A stretch of DNA of 64,000 nt from Hymenochaete sp. R1 (lineage: Eukaryota; Basidiomycota; Agaricomycetes; Hymenochaetales; Hymenochaetaceae), in the NCBI GenBank assembly GCA_019400425.1, contig JAFREE010000032.1, positions 1 to 64,000 of the forward strand. The letters are read 5' to 3'. The position numbers were made by a program, and so were the translations under genes. The notes below the pieces were generated by a model. That model saw nothing but the letters and a program-made list of their open reading frames with translations. It did no database searches and was not told the origin of the DNA. Positions 32,502-42,423 of this stretch are shown piece after piece (within the stretch, counting starts at the first letter, position 1; every line of letters starts with the position of its first letter).

Positions 32502-33599
32502 TTAGTTAACTTCGGCGATGTAGTCTTCAGTTCGCGTGAGGAGATATTTGACCACTTTCTCAGTTGCCCGATAGATACCTCTCATTGCCCTGTTATTCGA
32601 ATTATAAGTTGTGGGGTGGTGAAAATTATATTTCATTCGAACGTACCGAAATGTCCCAAACGCGACTGCGGCAAGAACAAAGAATGCTGCAATGTCTCTG
32701 CTACTTTCGCGGCTGTTGCGCCTTCGTCTCATCCGTGTGAATATGTGTGTTGGTGCCAAGAAGGACATGGAATAGAGGAATTGAACCAAGGATGCTACAC
32801 CAAGAACTGGAATCCCAATGACAACTCTTCGTATAAAGCGACCCATCGTTCCTGCCGATTGAATATCGAATAGCCGGGATAAACGTGACCCAGATGGAGA
32901 CATCGCGAACAATTCTTCAGGAAGCAAGTCCTCGTCGTGGAGGATTCGCAGGAGGCCGCCAATGACCTCGGAGGGTGAGACATAATAAAATCCAAAAAAT
33001 CCAAATCCGCTTGAACCGCGCTCGTCCGAGCGAAGGAAATATGTTGCTAAGAAGGAGGCTAGGAAAGACAGACAGAAGAAGAAGAAGGTTGATAATGAGG
33101 CAATGGCAACTAAATGCCAGAGAGGAGCGTGAGCTGTCTCCGTATCATTCTTGAGACGAAAATGAATGCGTACCCGGATTGGATGCCAGGCCGACTACAC
33201 TCGCTCGGGAGATTTGATACTTTACCCAACCACTTATGTTAGAAAAAGACAGGGCAGGGAACGTAGGAGCCGAAGAGACTTGCCTCATAACGGCACTGAG
33301 GGCACCGGTAAAACGCCGAGCTGCTTTCCTTACGCCAGCGCTGCAAGCACTGGACATGTATATACTTTATGATGTGAGTATGTAGGAACCCAATCTCTCC
33401 CGTAGTCATTTGCTGAGACTCACTGCTATGGAGCCGCTGCACCGACAGGGTCGTATCAACTTTCCGACTACGAAGCTCAGCAGTCCTAATCACAAGTAAA
33501 CAGTTTTTTATGCTCACGTTCTGGCTCAGAGTTCGGTCCGTCAAGACAAATCCTGCATTGCTTTTCATTCGTAGAATTATCTTCAGAGTTCAAATCCAT
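32502..33599 (-). CDS. RING-CH (MARCH-type) membrane ubiquitin ligase
   Basis: Start at 33599 (MDLNSEDNSTNEKQCRICLDG). The C4HC3 RING-CH zinc finger is spread over three exons: CRICLDG, LIRPCRCSGSI, HVQCLQRWRKES and FYRCPQCRYE. Two or more membrane segments follow (HLVAIASLSTFFFFCLSFLAS, VVIGIPVLGVASLVQFLYSM, AAFFVLAAVAFGTFR), as in fungal MARCH-like E3 ligases of the endomembrane system. The intron after CPQCRYE (33220-33283) is a GC-AG intron: donor GAG|GCAAGT, branch-like TCTAAC, acceptor GTAAAG. Splicing it gives EYQISRASVVGLASNP, the expected continuation, whereas reading through gives an early stop. The final intron (GTACGT...AACAG near 32605-32660) is likely but optional, as read-through stays open. 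Confidence 0.82.
33220..33283 (-). other. GC-AG intron in RING-CH gene
   Basis: A 64-nt intron with donor GAG|GCAAGT and acceptor GTAAAG|TAT. The noncanonical GC donor has an otherwise perfect consensus, and splicing restores the conserved frame after the RING finger. Confidence 0.75.
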
Positions 33600-33721
33600 C
33601 GGCCACGCGACCGAGTGACGACTGAGCCAAGACGTATAGAGGTTTAGAAGTGAGATTAGCTGGGACACGTCGAGTTGCGCGAGCCTTGAAATACGCAAGT
33701 ATATTATTATTAGCTCACGGT

Positions 33722-33727
33722 CACGTG
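33722..33727. promoter_or_regulatory. CACGTG box upstream of RING-CH gene
   Basis: GTCACGTGGC, 123 bp before the RING-CH start codon. It is one of five similarly placed elements. It also lies about 100 bp from the divergent carrier gene start. Confidence 0.4.
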
Positions 33728-33827
33728 GCAACAATGAGACTTCTGAGGCTCTTACAGTAACTTCCTATGTTTCGAAGTCACACCGTCTTCACTTGGTTTG
33801 TTGGTGACAAGCGACTTTCTCAGATTT

Positions 33828-35466
33828 ATGTCATCAGATAATGGGAGCCAGCTAAGGCTCGTTGGGATGCTCGCTGGAACCGGGAGTGGTAAGTGCATCT
33901 TCAAATACCTGAAATGTGCCGATGTTTTTTTTCTTAACAAATGTCCAGGGCTGACAAAGGTGCGTAGCTCGCAGAAGCAATCATTCCTCCGTCCACCTCT
34001 TGTTATGAAGCTCATCAATGATTCAGGTAGTTGTTGGACAAGGGTGCGCACCCTCCAGTACAATTCTTTCTTGTATGTGACTATCTTTGCATCCTTTGTA
34101 GGATGGGAAACTTATAAAAGGCTCCCAGAAGAACAAGCAGGCTCAATTTTAACTGATTATGGTTCAACGCAAGATTCGACACAATTAAGACACGACTACA
34201 ATGTTCGCCGCTTGGTACTTATTCCGGAGCTCTCGATTGTCTTTATAAGACAGTTGGACGAGAAGTAGTTTATTCCAATGCCGTTCGCGATTTCAACACT
34301 CAATTGTCTTGGACAGGGCTTACGGGCCTTGTACAAAGGAGCGACGCCACCTGCTGTTGGTTGGACTGCCATAGATTCCGTCCTCCTCGGTTCTCTTCAT
34401 AACTATAGATTGTTTCTCATGCGCCAAGGTTTTGTTGAATGTAAGCCTGGCACCGAGCTACGAAGGCTCACGATACCGGCCCACGGAGTAGCCGGTCTTT
34501 GCGCGGGACTGACGAGGTCATTACTGAATCTTGTAAAATTGAATCTACTGTGTTGACAATACTTAGTGCATTCGTCGCGACTCCAGTCGAACTCATTAAA
34601 GGTAAGATTTGAAATCGACCGTCTTCTTTCGTTACTGAGGACAGATAGTGAAGCTTCAATTGCAACGCGGTCGATTACCCAATGAAAGAGAGTTTACGAG
34701 TCCTATCCATTGTATCCGAAAGATTGTGCAATTGCAGGGATTGTCCGGTCTGTGGACGGGCCTGCAAGGTAGCTTGCTTTTCAGGAGTAATTTTTTTTGG
34801 ATGTTTTCGGGCTATGAGGTACGTACCCGTGGAGGTAGAAAAGGCGAGTACGGTGGTGACTGAGCAATTCGAATTCCAGGTCCTCATGAGAAGCTTCAAT
34901 TCTCTTTCCGGCACAAGATTTCAGGTGCGATGATTCGAGGCCATTTTCCTGGTTCGCCTCTGATCTCATCGATGCTTACCCAGACCAACGATGGATTTGC
35001 TACATTCATGTCGGGTGGGCTCGCTTCCTTCTTGTATTGGATTATGGCGATACCGTCGGACAACATTAAGAAGTTTGACTCTGTGTTTTTCGCGAGTATA
35101 GTCCCTGAATCAATCATACTAGTCGCATGATGGCAGCGCCCCTCGGCGTTCATAGGAAATCCGCCTATACGATCGCGAGAGCGATCTACCTCGTAGATGG
35201 TCCTAGGGGGTTTACGAGAGGCCTCGGGCCAGTTCTTTTGCGAGCCTTCCCGGTTAACGCGAGCGCGTTATTCGTTTATGAGGGTCTTATGAAGGTATTA
35301 TATTTTATTCATCCTCGTGTGTGCGTATGTGTTTCTGAAAATGGGTTCACATATCATTGCTGTTGTCATCGTAGCTCCTAGGCGCAGAGAAGGTAACAAT
35401 TTTTCCCTCAAGCGTTTCGAGTAAGATAATGAATAGAAACATCAACCGATCTAGACTCGACACTGA
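33828..35466 (+). CDS. Mitochondrial carrier family protein (SLC25)
   Basis: Inner-membrane transporter with three tandem repeats; substrate unknown. Twelve exons close in frame to 306 residues: 33828-33888, 33949-33959, 34027-34043, 34174-34264, 34317-34516, 34567-34601, 34649-34818, 34880-34924, 34984-35072, 35123-35294, 35375-35392 and 35455-35466. The ends are MSSDNGSQLRLVGMLAGTGSG and LLGAEKTRH. Repeat 2 has ATPVELIKVKLQL and repeat 3 AIPSDNIKNRMM, both with the P-x-[DE]-x-x-K motif. In repeat 1 my model reads GQGFDTIKTRLQC, so Gly replaces the usual Pro. Other blocks: ALYKGATPPAVGWTAIDSVL, GLWTGLQGSLLFRSNFFWMF and LRAFPVNASALFVYEGLMK. The third intron (34044-34173, 130 nt) is longer than the others and is the least certain join. 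Confidence 0.85.
33949..33959 (+). other. 11-nt microexon of carrier gene
   Basis: GGCTGACAAAG between acceptor GTCCAG and donor GTGCGT. It encodes G-L-T-K of the first helix. The next exon (34027-34043) is only 17 nt. Confidence 0.75.
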
Positions 35467-35796
35467 ACAGCTCTCGAAGCCGATCCATAACATAAATTTT
35501 GGGGTTTGTCAGATTTTGCGATTGATTGGCCGACGACGATCCTGAAGATGTCGATTCAAATATCTCTTTTCAATTAGATTACGAGTCTATACAAAACTTC
35601 CGTTTTCAGCACGAGGGACGAAGCCTCTGTTTTTCAAATTTTCAAATACGACCCAGAGCGCGTAGTATTACTGAATAGAATAACTATATTACAGACGTGT
35701 AACTTATCGTCTACTTCGAAAGCACGTCACTGTGCAGACCTTTTTGGACAGCATTATCTATTATGTTGGTTGTTTATAGCTCTATGTTTGAACGCA
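35467..35796. other. Intergenic between convergent carrier and exonuclease-like genes
   Basis: AT-rich, no exon seen. It holds the two converging 3' UTRs. Confidence 0.6.
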
Positions 35797-36940
35797 TCAC
35801 AAGTAGCATCTAGAGAAAGAGCTGGGAGGAAGAGCACAAGCCCACTTGCCACTTGTGACGGATGTCTCCCAATTGATCGAATCGGAGCGGTACAGATCCA
35901 AAGCAGCGCGTGCGTTTTCGACCTATACATGCCAGTTAGCTCAAAAATTCAGGCAGCGACTGTTTTAAATCGGAAATGTAATTCACAAGATTGGGAAGCT
36001 AAGGAGTATAGATTGGGTATACTTACCGAGTCGAGGGTTGCGTATTGAATACGACGACGCATAAGGTGCCACATTAACGTTTGCAAGCCACTGACTTGGT
36101 TCGGTTGCTGAACTGCATTGCGGAAAGGCATGTAAAGGGCGACGTCCCTAGTGTCTACAATTTAATTTCATAACGCAAAAGTAAGGTCAATAACGCCAGG
36201 GACAAGATCTTTATTCAAATTAGCAAGATCTCACCGACGGCAGGGTGGGGAAGACCAAGTACTGCAGATCATAGCTACTCAGTAACAAAATCACGAGAAA
36301 AAGAGGCGACAAACCAGAAAGGTCGTTCCAAAGGGAATGGCCTATAATGACTTTCCCTTTGATATGACTGGCTGAGAAGAAGTGTATCAAAATTCCATAT
36401 CGAAGAAGGAAGTAAGGCTTACCAACTAGCGCCTGAACCGCACTGAAGGTCATGGCTGAATCTGCACACGTTCGGAGATTCAGACAAAAAGAAAGTATAA
36501 ATCACGGAAAAATACAAACCGGAGTTCAAATGTTTCGCTTCAATACCGGTCGTTGACGTGCTGTAAAGATTATAGTTGTTTAAGACGTACTGGACTCAGG
36601 AAATAAAATCATCTGGTCCAATACCGGTAATCTGTCACTGTCATCGTCGGACGAACATATGTATCAAGTACAGATTTGCCGCGGTAGTCGACGAGGGACA
36701 CTCTCCTATAGCGTCAATTTGTTTGTTTGTTTTTCGGGGGGGGGGGGGGGGAGGGGTTCAAACATCAGAAATGGCATATGACTGGGTGTATGCAAACTCA
36801 CGCTACCATTGATGTTGAACCGCCCTGTCCAACGCCGCAGCAAATGGTATTGAGAGCAAGGAAACTGAGGACAAGGCTAGGTGAGTCCCTCCACACTAAC
36901 CATACTCTGCTGAAACGGTGACTGACTTTTCAGCACTCAT
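35797..36940 (-). CDS. RNA exonuclease 4-like protein, catalytic residues lost
   Basis: Nine short exons close in frame to 196 residues: 36906-36940, 36802-36864, 36625-36705, 36520-36560, 36423-36455, 36315-36371, 36235-36261, 36027-36154 and 35797-35922. No single exon is long, so the gene is easily missed. It follows the DEDDh exonuclease (Rex4/REXO4) fold: ARVSLVDYRGKSVLDTYVRP, TDYRTSTTGIEAKHL, IKGKVIIGHSLWNDLS, LPHPAVDTRDVALYMPFRNA, LQTLMWHLMRRRIQ, VENARAALDLYRS and WACALPPSSFSRCYL. The Exo I motif expected as LALDCEMVGVG reads LALNTICCGVG, and the expected HSSVEDARA reads LDSVENARA. Only the Asp of WNDL remains. It is a probable pseudo-enzyme or scaffold. The start exon (MSAEKSVTVSAD) and its 41-nt intron are the least certain part. 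Confidence 0.8.
36736..36751 (+). repeat. 16-bp poly-G tract in intron
   Basis: An uninterrupted run of 16 G, followed by AGGGG, inside intron 36706-36801 of the exonuclease-like gene. On the transcript it is a C16 tract. It is the only such homopolymer I see in the window. Confidence 0.85.
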
Positions 36941-38391
36941 GTATGCGATTCTTTGAGAGAAGAGGGCAATGCTTTTTCCACATCCATTTCGCAGCGCATT
37001 TTAAAGCCGTCAGTGGACGCTAATGTGCAAGAAGGAACAGTTTGATGAGTTGATAATGTTGCCCATGTCAAATGCCATCTGGATGTCGCCGTCAGCTCAT
37101 CTCTCGGACGCTTAGCACCTTGGCGAGGGCGGTTTGAACGGAACGATTGACAGTGCTGGATTTGGTACAGCGTTTCCTATGCAATTACAAGACTTACTCA
37201 ATGCCTTCGAGTTCATTAAACGTCAAGTCACAGTCTTCCTAGTCGACGTAGGTAGGGTTCGCCTTTCCTCAAGAGGTTGAGACGATCATCCTTCAAGAGA
37301 TCCTGCCTCGGTAGACTCATAGGATTTTTCGACCAGCTTCAATGTCCTTGAAAGGCGGGACGGTCAGCGAAGGCAGTACATGGCTTGCGTTCGGTCGGAC
37401 ACCGGAACGTCGAGGCGTTGGGCCGTTCCGTGATCCTATGCTTTCCGTAGCCGTCCAACTCGGGGCGAGATAAGCCAAAAATGAAGCAGAAGCTCACAAG
37501 AGTTCCGGCTAGCCTCAAGCAAAACCAAGTACAAGCAACAGGACAGTCCCTTGCAAGGGACCGTGATCATAATCGACGATCTCACCATCTTCCCATCTCC
37601 GGAGAAATATCCGAGAAAATCGGTCCGAGATGCAAAAATAAACCTCGAGATAGCTGGGAAATGAAGATAGCATCTTAGATTTTAGATTGAAAGCTCCTTC
37701 TTCTTTAGCCGAATGCTGCAAATTACGGCAGATTGAAGTCAATTTCATTGGACGGAGGTTCCGAAATCCCTGAACGAAGCCAATGAACGATGACCTGGCG
37801 CGTGTCTAGCCGGTCGATTTCAGGGAAGCCAGTTGGTAAAGAGGGGATGCCAAAGCATGTTGAATGAAGTGTATGGAAATTTGTGACAGGCTTTCATGTC
37901 ATAACTGAAAGCAGGAGACAATATAATCGGGTTGAGTATTAATCGACGCCCATTTGATTGGTCGTACTATCCTGTTAGCGAAACTGAATAGCTTCGTCGT
38001 TACGGCTTGGGAAGTGAAATCTGAAATACAGTTTTAGCATGAGCGAAATGCCAGCATAGGACGCCAAAGTTTTATACGACTAAAATCCAGGACAGGCGAG
38101 GGAGATGAAGTAAAGGTTGCTGGAGGTCAATCGTGACCTCAGCCTGGCCCAAAATTGGCAAGTGCAAAGGCCCTTAAATCATACGCAAGAAATAGGGAAC
38201 GCTTACAATCTACGTTTCAACGGGTGTCCCGATGACACTCTTGATCCCACACAAATCGGACAAGCTCTTTGCCGCCAAAATTGAAAGACTTTTCGCAGGT
38301 ACTTGGTCAGCGGAAGGTATCGTACACGAGGAGAAAAACGATCTATATGCAAAGGTATAATTCAAAGTGCTTGCTCCGATACACGACTCGC
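36941..38391. other. 1.45-kb region without a supported gene
   Basis: Upstream of the exonuclease-like gene and downstream of the PPR gene. No complete exon chain was found on either strand. A 55-codon open stretch (37116-37281) has protein-like composition and is listed as a possible relic. The rest has stops in all frames. Confidence 0.55.
37116..37281 (+). pseudogene. Possible coding relic of unknown family
   Basis: Open for 55 codons between stops. It reads with globular-like composition (GGLNGTIDSAGFGTAF, MQLQDLLNAFEFIKR, QVTVFLVDVGRVRL). No start codon, flanking exon or clear splice pair was found and I do not recognise the family. It could be a decayed gene fragment or chance. Confidence 0.25.
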
Positions 38392-40057
38392 CTACCCTTC
38401 TATCCGTCTCCGTCGCGCCTTGGCCCAAAGCCGTCGCCTTGTCCATTTCCAACGCATCTTCTCCATGACCGCTAAGCTTCGGGAGCTTGCAGTGTACAAC
38501 GGATCTTGACCATGGTCATATCGAGCTTGATTAGCGAGCGCAATCCGATCTCTTGTATCGGATACCCGTGCTTCGTCAGTCGACCATCGAGTCGCAACTT
38601 TTAGTCGGCCTTCACGAGTAGCAATGTGCACGATCCGGCGTCGCACCCGACTGTCGATGACCCTATCACCCCACAACTTGCGGAAGATATGGACCAGTTG
38701 TAAAGCATGCTCTGTCGCGTTCCCTTGAGCTCGTGTGAGAGGACGCAGGAGCATAAACACGGTCGTCGAATTAGGCCTCAGACTGCGGTGAGCCTGTAAA
38801 AACTTAAGCGCAAAAGCGCGTTGACGGAAGAACGAGTTCGAACCATGTTTGGCTTGAGACAATAATAGATGAAGGATATCTAAGCACGTCCGTCTCTGAG
38901 ACCTGCTCACAAATCCAGATAAATGGGTAACCCATCCAATGCTGATAGTGTGTGCCACGTCATTCTCGGAGAACTGAAGCAGACTCCGAATAATCGGGAG
39001 GAGCAATCGATCTGCGACTTTTGAACGAGGTTGCTCAGCTATAGTCGATAGAATAAGTTTCTGGATATTCCGGATGATCATAGCCGTAGATTGGTCTGCG
39101 GTGCGCGCTTCGCTCGCTCGAGCTGAGCTTTGCGTGCGGAGATAAGTAGCATCCTTGTTTCCAAGAAGCTCGGCGAACAAATGAAGCATGTTCTTTGGTG
39201 CACCGTGTGCAAGGATGCTTCGAATGTAAGACCATGCCCGGTCGCGTTGGCATGTCCTGACCAATAGACGGACATATAAAGCGCAGGTGTAGTCATCTGA
39301 TTTGATCCCGCATGAGTTCATGCGCCGCAGTGTCCGGAAGGCGACCGAGTAAGCAGTGTGGCGAATCGCCAGCTCAATTAGAGAGTTGTAAGAAGAAATT
39401 GAATGGAATGAAGGGTGAAGGTCGTGAACGCTCAACATGCGTTTCAGTGGGATTGCAAGTCGTTGTTTTTTAGTACCGTAGATCAGGACACTGAAGTTCT
39501 CCGGATAACGAGAAATCGGATCACATCGTGAAGGAATGTGTGAAGCAATGGCCATGTATTTGAGAATGTCATTGGAGTCCGTGCCCATGGCATTGTCGTG
39601 CATCGACCTTCCATTGTCGGCTAGTTCGTGAGGCGCAAGGCAGTTCACGTCTATAGAAGGTAAAGCAGCGAGTGCAAAGCTCGACATGGGTGTAGGAGGA
39701 ATTGAAAAAGATGCACTAGCGTGGTCATGAGCTGGCTTGACCACGACTCGCGAAGGCCCGGTTTTTTGAGTAGATGAAGCCGTCGATGAGTAAGAGGGAC
39801 TGGCACTTTCAATAGAAAGAATAATATCACTATTACAGATGTCCGGACAAAGAGTAGAGGATCTGGCAGACGTACAGTACATTCCTTTCCGGTGCTGTCA
39901 TTTCAACCATGGACATGGATGTAGCATCGCGGTCTTTGAGCACCGACACGCGACACGCCTCAGAGCTGCACTTCGCCCTGCAGCAAAAGGGTCTAGTTCT
40001 AATCACTGCCGTAGCGGTAAAGTTTCGGTATCCGTGACTAAGAGCATGTTGAAGCAT
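38392..40057 (-). CDS. PPR-like protein, probably mitochondrial
   Basis: Two exons, 39876-40057 and 38392-39805, give 531 residues. The N-terminus is basic and Ser/Thr-rich (MLQHALSHGYRNFTATAVIRTR), a likely mitochondrial presequence. A helical repeat region has pentatricopeptide-like units: SYNSLIELAIRHTAYSVAFRTLRRMNSCGIKSDDYT and YVRLLVRTCQRDRAWSYIRSILAHGA (given here as spans of the repeats near 39240-39400). Further helices run to a very basic C-terminus (RWKWTRRRLWAKARRRRIEG). Fungal PPR proteins act in mitochondrial RNA stability or translation, but the target is unknown here. A perfect 16-bp CACGTG palindrome lies about 75 bp upstream. Confidence 0.72.
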
Positions 40058-40550
40058 GCATAGGGGCGGAGAGAAGACAATTCGGAGCAGGAGAGTTTTT
40101 GAGCATGCAAGTCAGTCATCGTCACGACTGAAGTCACGTGACTTCGTCTACACTGTCTGTCAGTCCGTCACTGTTTGACGGTATCAATATTGTTTCTTTT
40201 TAACGAAATAGCGAGTAGCACTTCCACCACTGAAGTTACTACTGAATGGACGATATGGAAAGAATGTTAATGTTCAAAATCAAAGGATCGGTTCTATTGA
40301 TAATTAGGCAAGCATGCATTTGAGTGGGAGCGATGAGTCGGTTACAGTGCGTGAGTACATGTGTCAAGGCAGGTCGCGATATATGAGAGTTGAGTGAATT
40401 AAGGCATAGTCCGAGTGTCGCAAAAGATGGCAAGGTACGTTCCGGTGTCCCCAGATGCCAATGTTGTTAACCGCAGAAAATTCTGAAGGTCTCAAATTTC
40501 ACTATTCAACACAGTTATCGGGAATTGAATACGCCGAGGCCTACTCACAG
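40058..40550. other. PPR gene promoter and STS1 3' flank
   Basis: No exon supported. It contains the 16-bp palindrome at 40130-40145. Confidence 0.55.
40130..40145. promoter_or_regulatory. 16-bp perfect palindrome with CACGTG core
   Basis: GAAGTCACGTGACTTC is its own reverse complement. It sits 73-88 bp upstream of the PPR start codon. The GTCACGTGAC core is an ideal Cbf1/USF-type bHLH site. Confidence 0.6.
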
Positions 40551-41785
40551 TCAAAAGGATGGTACAGTCCGGCCAATTAGCCAACCAGCCACAGCAATCC
40601 ACCTGTCCCGCACACGTTTCAGCCCAAAGGCAGTATGGTCGTCTGCGCCTGGAATCTTGCAATCGGCATATCTGTCGAGTGCAGCCAGCCAGCTTTCAGC
40701 CAGTCCCGATCCAATCATATGCCCTCCTTTCAACAATGTGTCCAACCTGTCGATCCAGGACATCCACTCTTGAATAAGTCGCGGAAGGAGAAGTGGTGTC
40801 AACGCCAATTGGCAGAGTGGTGGCTGACTCAACAAATGATTCGTGAGCGCGGATAGAAAGGCAAACGTCTCCGAGGGGTGGGCATATGCCTTTTCCCTTC
40901 CGGCTCCCGGCATATTTCTATTTGAGGGTTCGGGAGCAAGCGAAAAATAGGGCATGTACGATGTAGCAGTTGATACAAAATCACTAATGTGAGGTCGGAG
41001 ACGAGACAGGATGTAGCCGTCCCTCATACCACTCGGCTGTGGCTCGCTATGAGACACTTGGTGGTGACTCGGCAAATTTTGGGAGGGCGGCTGCGAATTC
41101 GACGATAACGGGTTGGTAAAGAGTAAAGGTATATTTGCGGAGTAGCCGGGGGCTGAAGCTGATCCTGGCGCTGAATAAGGGTATTCGTCAACAAGTCGTT
41201 TCGCAGCGCGGTTTATGGACTGCAATGCGGTATCCAATGTTGGGCGGGGTATCAGGGAAAGAATCGTGGGCTTGAGAGAAGGGTTTGTTGTAAGAAGCGA
41301 TGTTAAAATCGGAAGCAATGACTGTTGGGGCAAAGTAGCTGCCGAGATTGTCAATCGCCTCAAAACAGGTTGATAAAGACACACAACTCACCAAGTAGCA
41401 TCCCAACGTCAACTTCCGATTCAGACATAAGTGTTTGCACACCGTCTTTGCTCCCTTTACCTCCCTCGCCTGAGTCTTCGTCTCTCCTCTCTAACGGTCG
41501 GACGCGTAATTGCTTCACGGGTCTGACGGACCTCCTTTCGGGCGTCGGGCTGCGTTCCATTAGCTCGTCGTCATCTGCATCTCTATGTCTACGTTTCTGC
41601 GCCGATTTCTGAGAGCTACCTATTGTTGAAGGTGCCGCGGAAAATGAATTCGTGTGCATGCCTACAGGCTGCCAACCGGGAACAGCTGCAGCTGAAGAAA
41701 GTCCAAAGCCGAAACTAAGAGGAGAGGGCGAGTGTTCAACTGTAGCGTTCCTAAAGCCAAACTGTGGCGTTATAATACCTGCCAT
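40551..41785 (-). CDS. STS1: Proteasome nuclear tethering factor STS1/Cut8
   Basis: Two exons, 41392-41785 and 40551-41338, give 393 residues. The N-terminal third is disordered with nuclear-localisation-like basic runs (KSAQKRRHRD, VRPVKQLRVRPLERR). The Cut8/Sts1 helical domain follows: QQSLLPILTSLLTTNPSLKPTILSLIPRPTLDTALQSI and RAAKRLVDEYPYS (spread over about 41150-41330), SRLRPHISDFVSTATSYMPYF, and a C-terminal bundle ending AVAGWLIGRTVPSF. Cut8 anchors 26S proteasomes at the nuclear envelope. A short-lived Lys-rich N-terminus is typical of the family. Its neighbour at 42424-42973 also concerns the proteasome. Confidence 0.85.
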
Positions 41786-42423
41786 GATGAATGAAAGGCA
41801 AGAAAGGATTCTGAGGAGGGAAACGGAAGTGAGAGTTGTTGAAAGCCACACGCGCCTGCGGTCTAGTCAGTGGTCTAATGTTGTTCAATGAGAATCGGAT
41901 TGCGGCCCAAATTTAGAAGAGATCGGCGTAATCGACGCATTATAATTTTCTTTCCCTGTGTGTGTCGCGTTCTTCTTTTCAACGTTCGTTTCCAACCTCG
42001 ACTTCTTCAGAAAGGAAAAACGGTAAGACATGATCCAGAATACCTACAAATGACGATAGAAATCGTCTAGAATCGCTACTCTAGAAGCCTTATGGCTAAT
42101 GAGTGTACTATATACCCAAATTTCTGATTTGTTGGCTTCCTTGTCTTTGGCTTTCATCCAAACCAGTACTTACGCTATACTTCTCTCCGCCAGTCCTTTA
42201 TCAGGCTATGAACTCAGACAGCATATATAAGGTTAGTGATACTTCATTTTTGGAAGCATGATTATCCAAATAGAAGTCAAGCACTGACCCTCGTTCAATG
42301 CCGAGGGCGTGAAGATTTTTACCATGCTAATAATGATTTTTCAATGGTCCTTCGTCTTTCTTTTGTACAAAATAGTTGCTGACGTGGGTTCTTTCTGTAG
42401 ATACATGGTCATAAAGGAGGATA
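41786..42423. other. STS1 promoter and PAC3-like 3' flank
   Basis: AT-rich, with no supported exon on either strand. Confidence 0.6.

Noticed and set aside
36220..36453. Stand-alone 77-codon minus-strand open frame
   Set aside because: It is a mixture of two true exons of the exonuclease-like gene and the introns between them, not a separate small gene.
40239..40433. 64-codon minus-strand open frame between the PPR and STS1 genes
   Set aside because: No conserved content, and it lies in AT-rich intergenic sequence.
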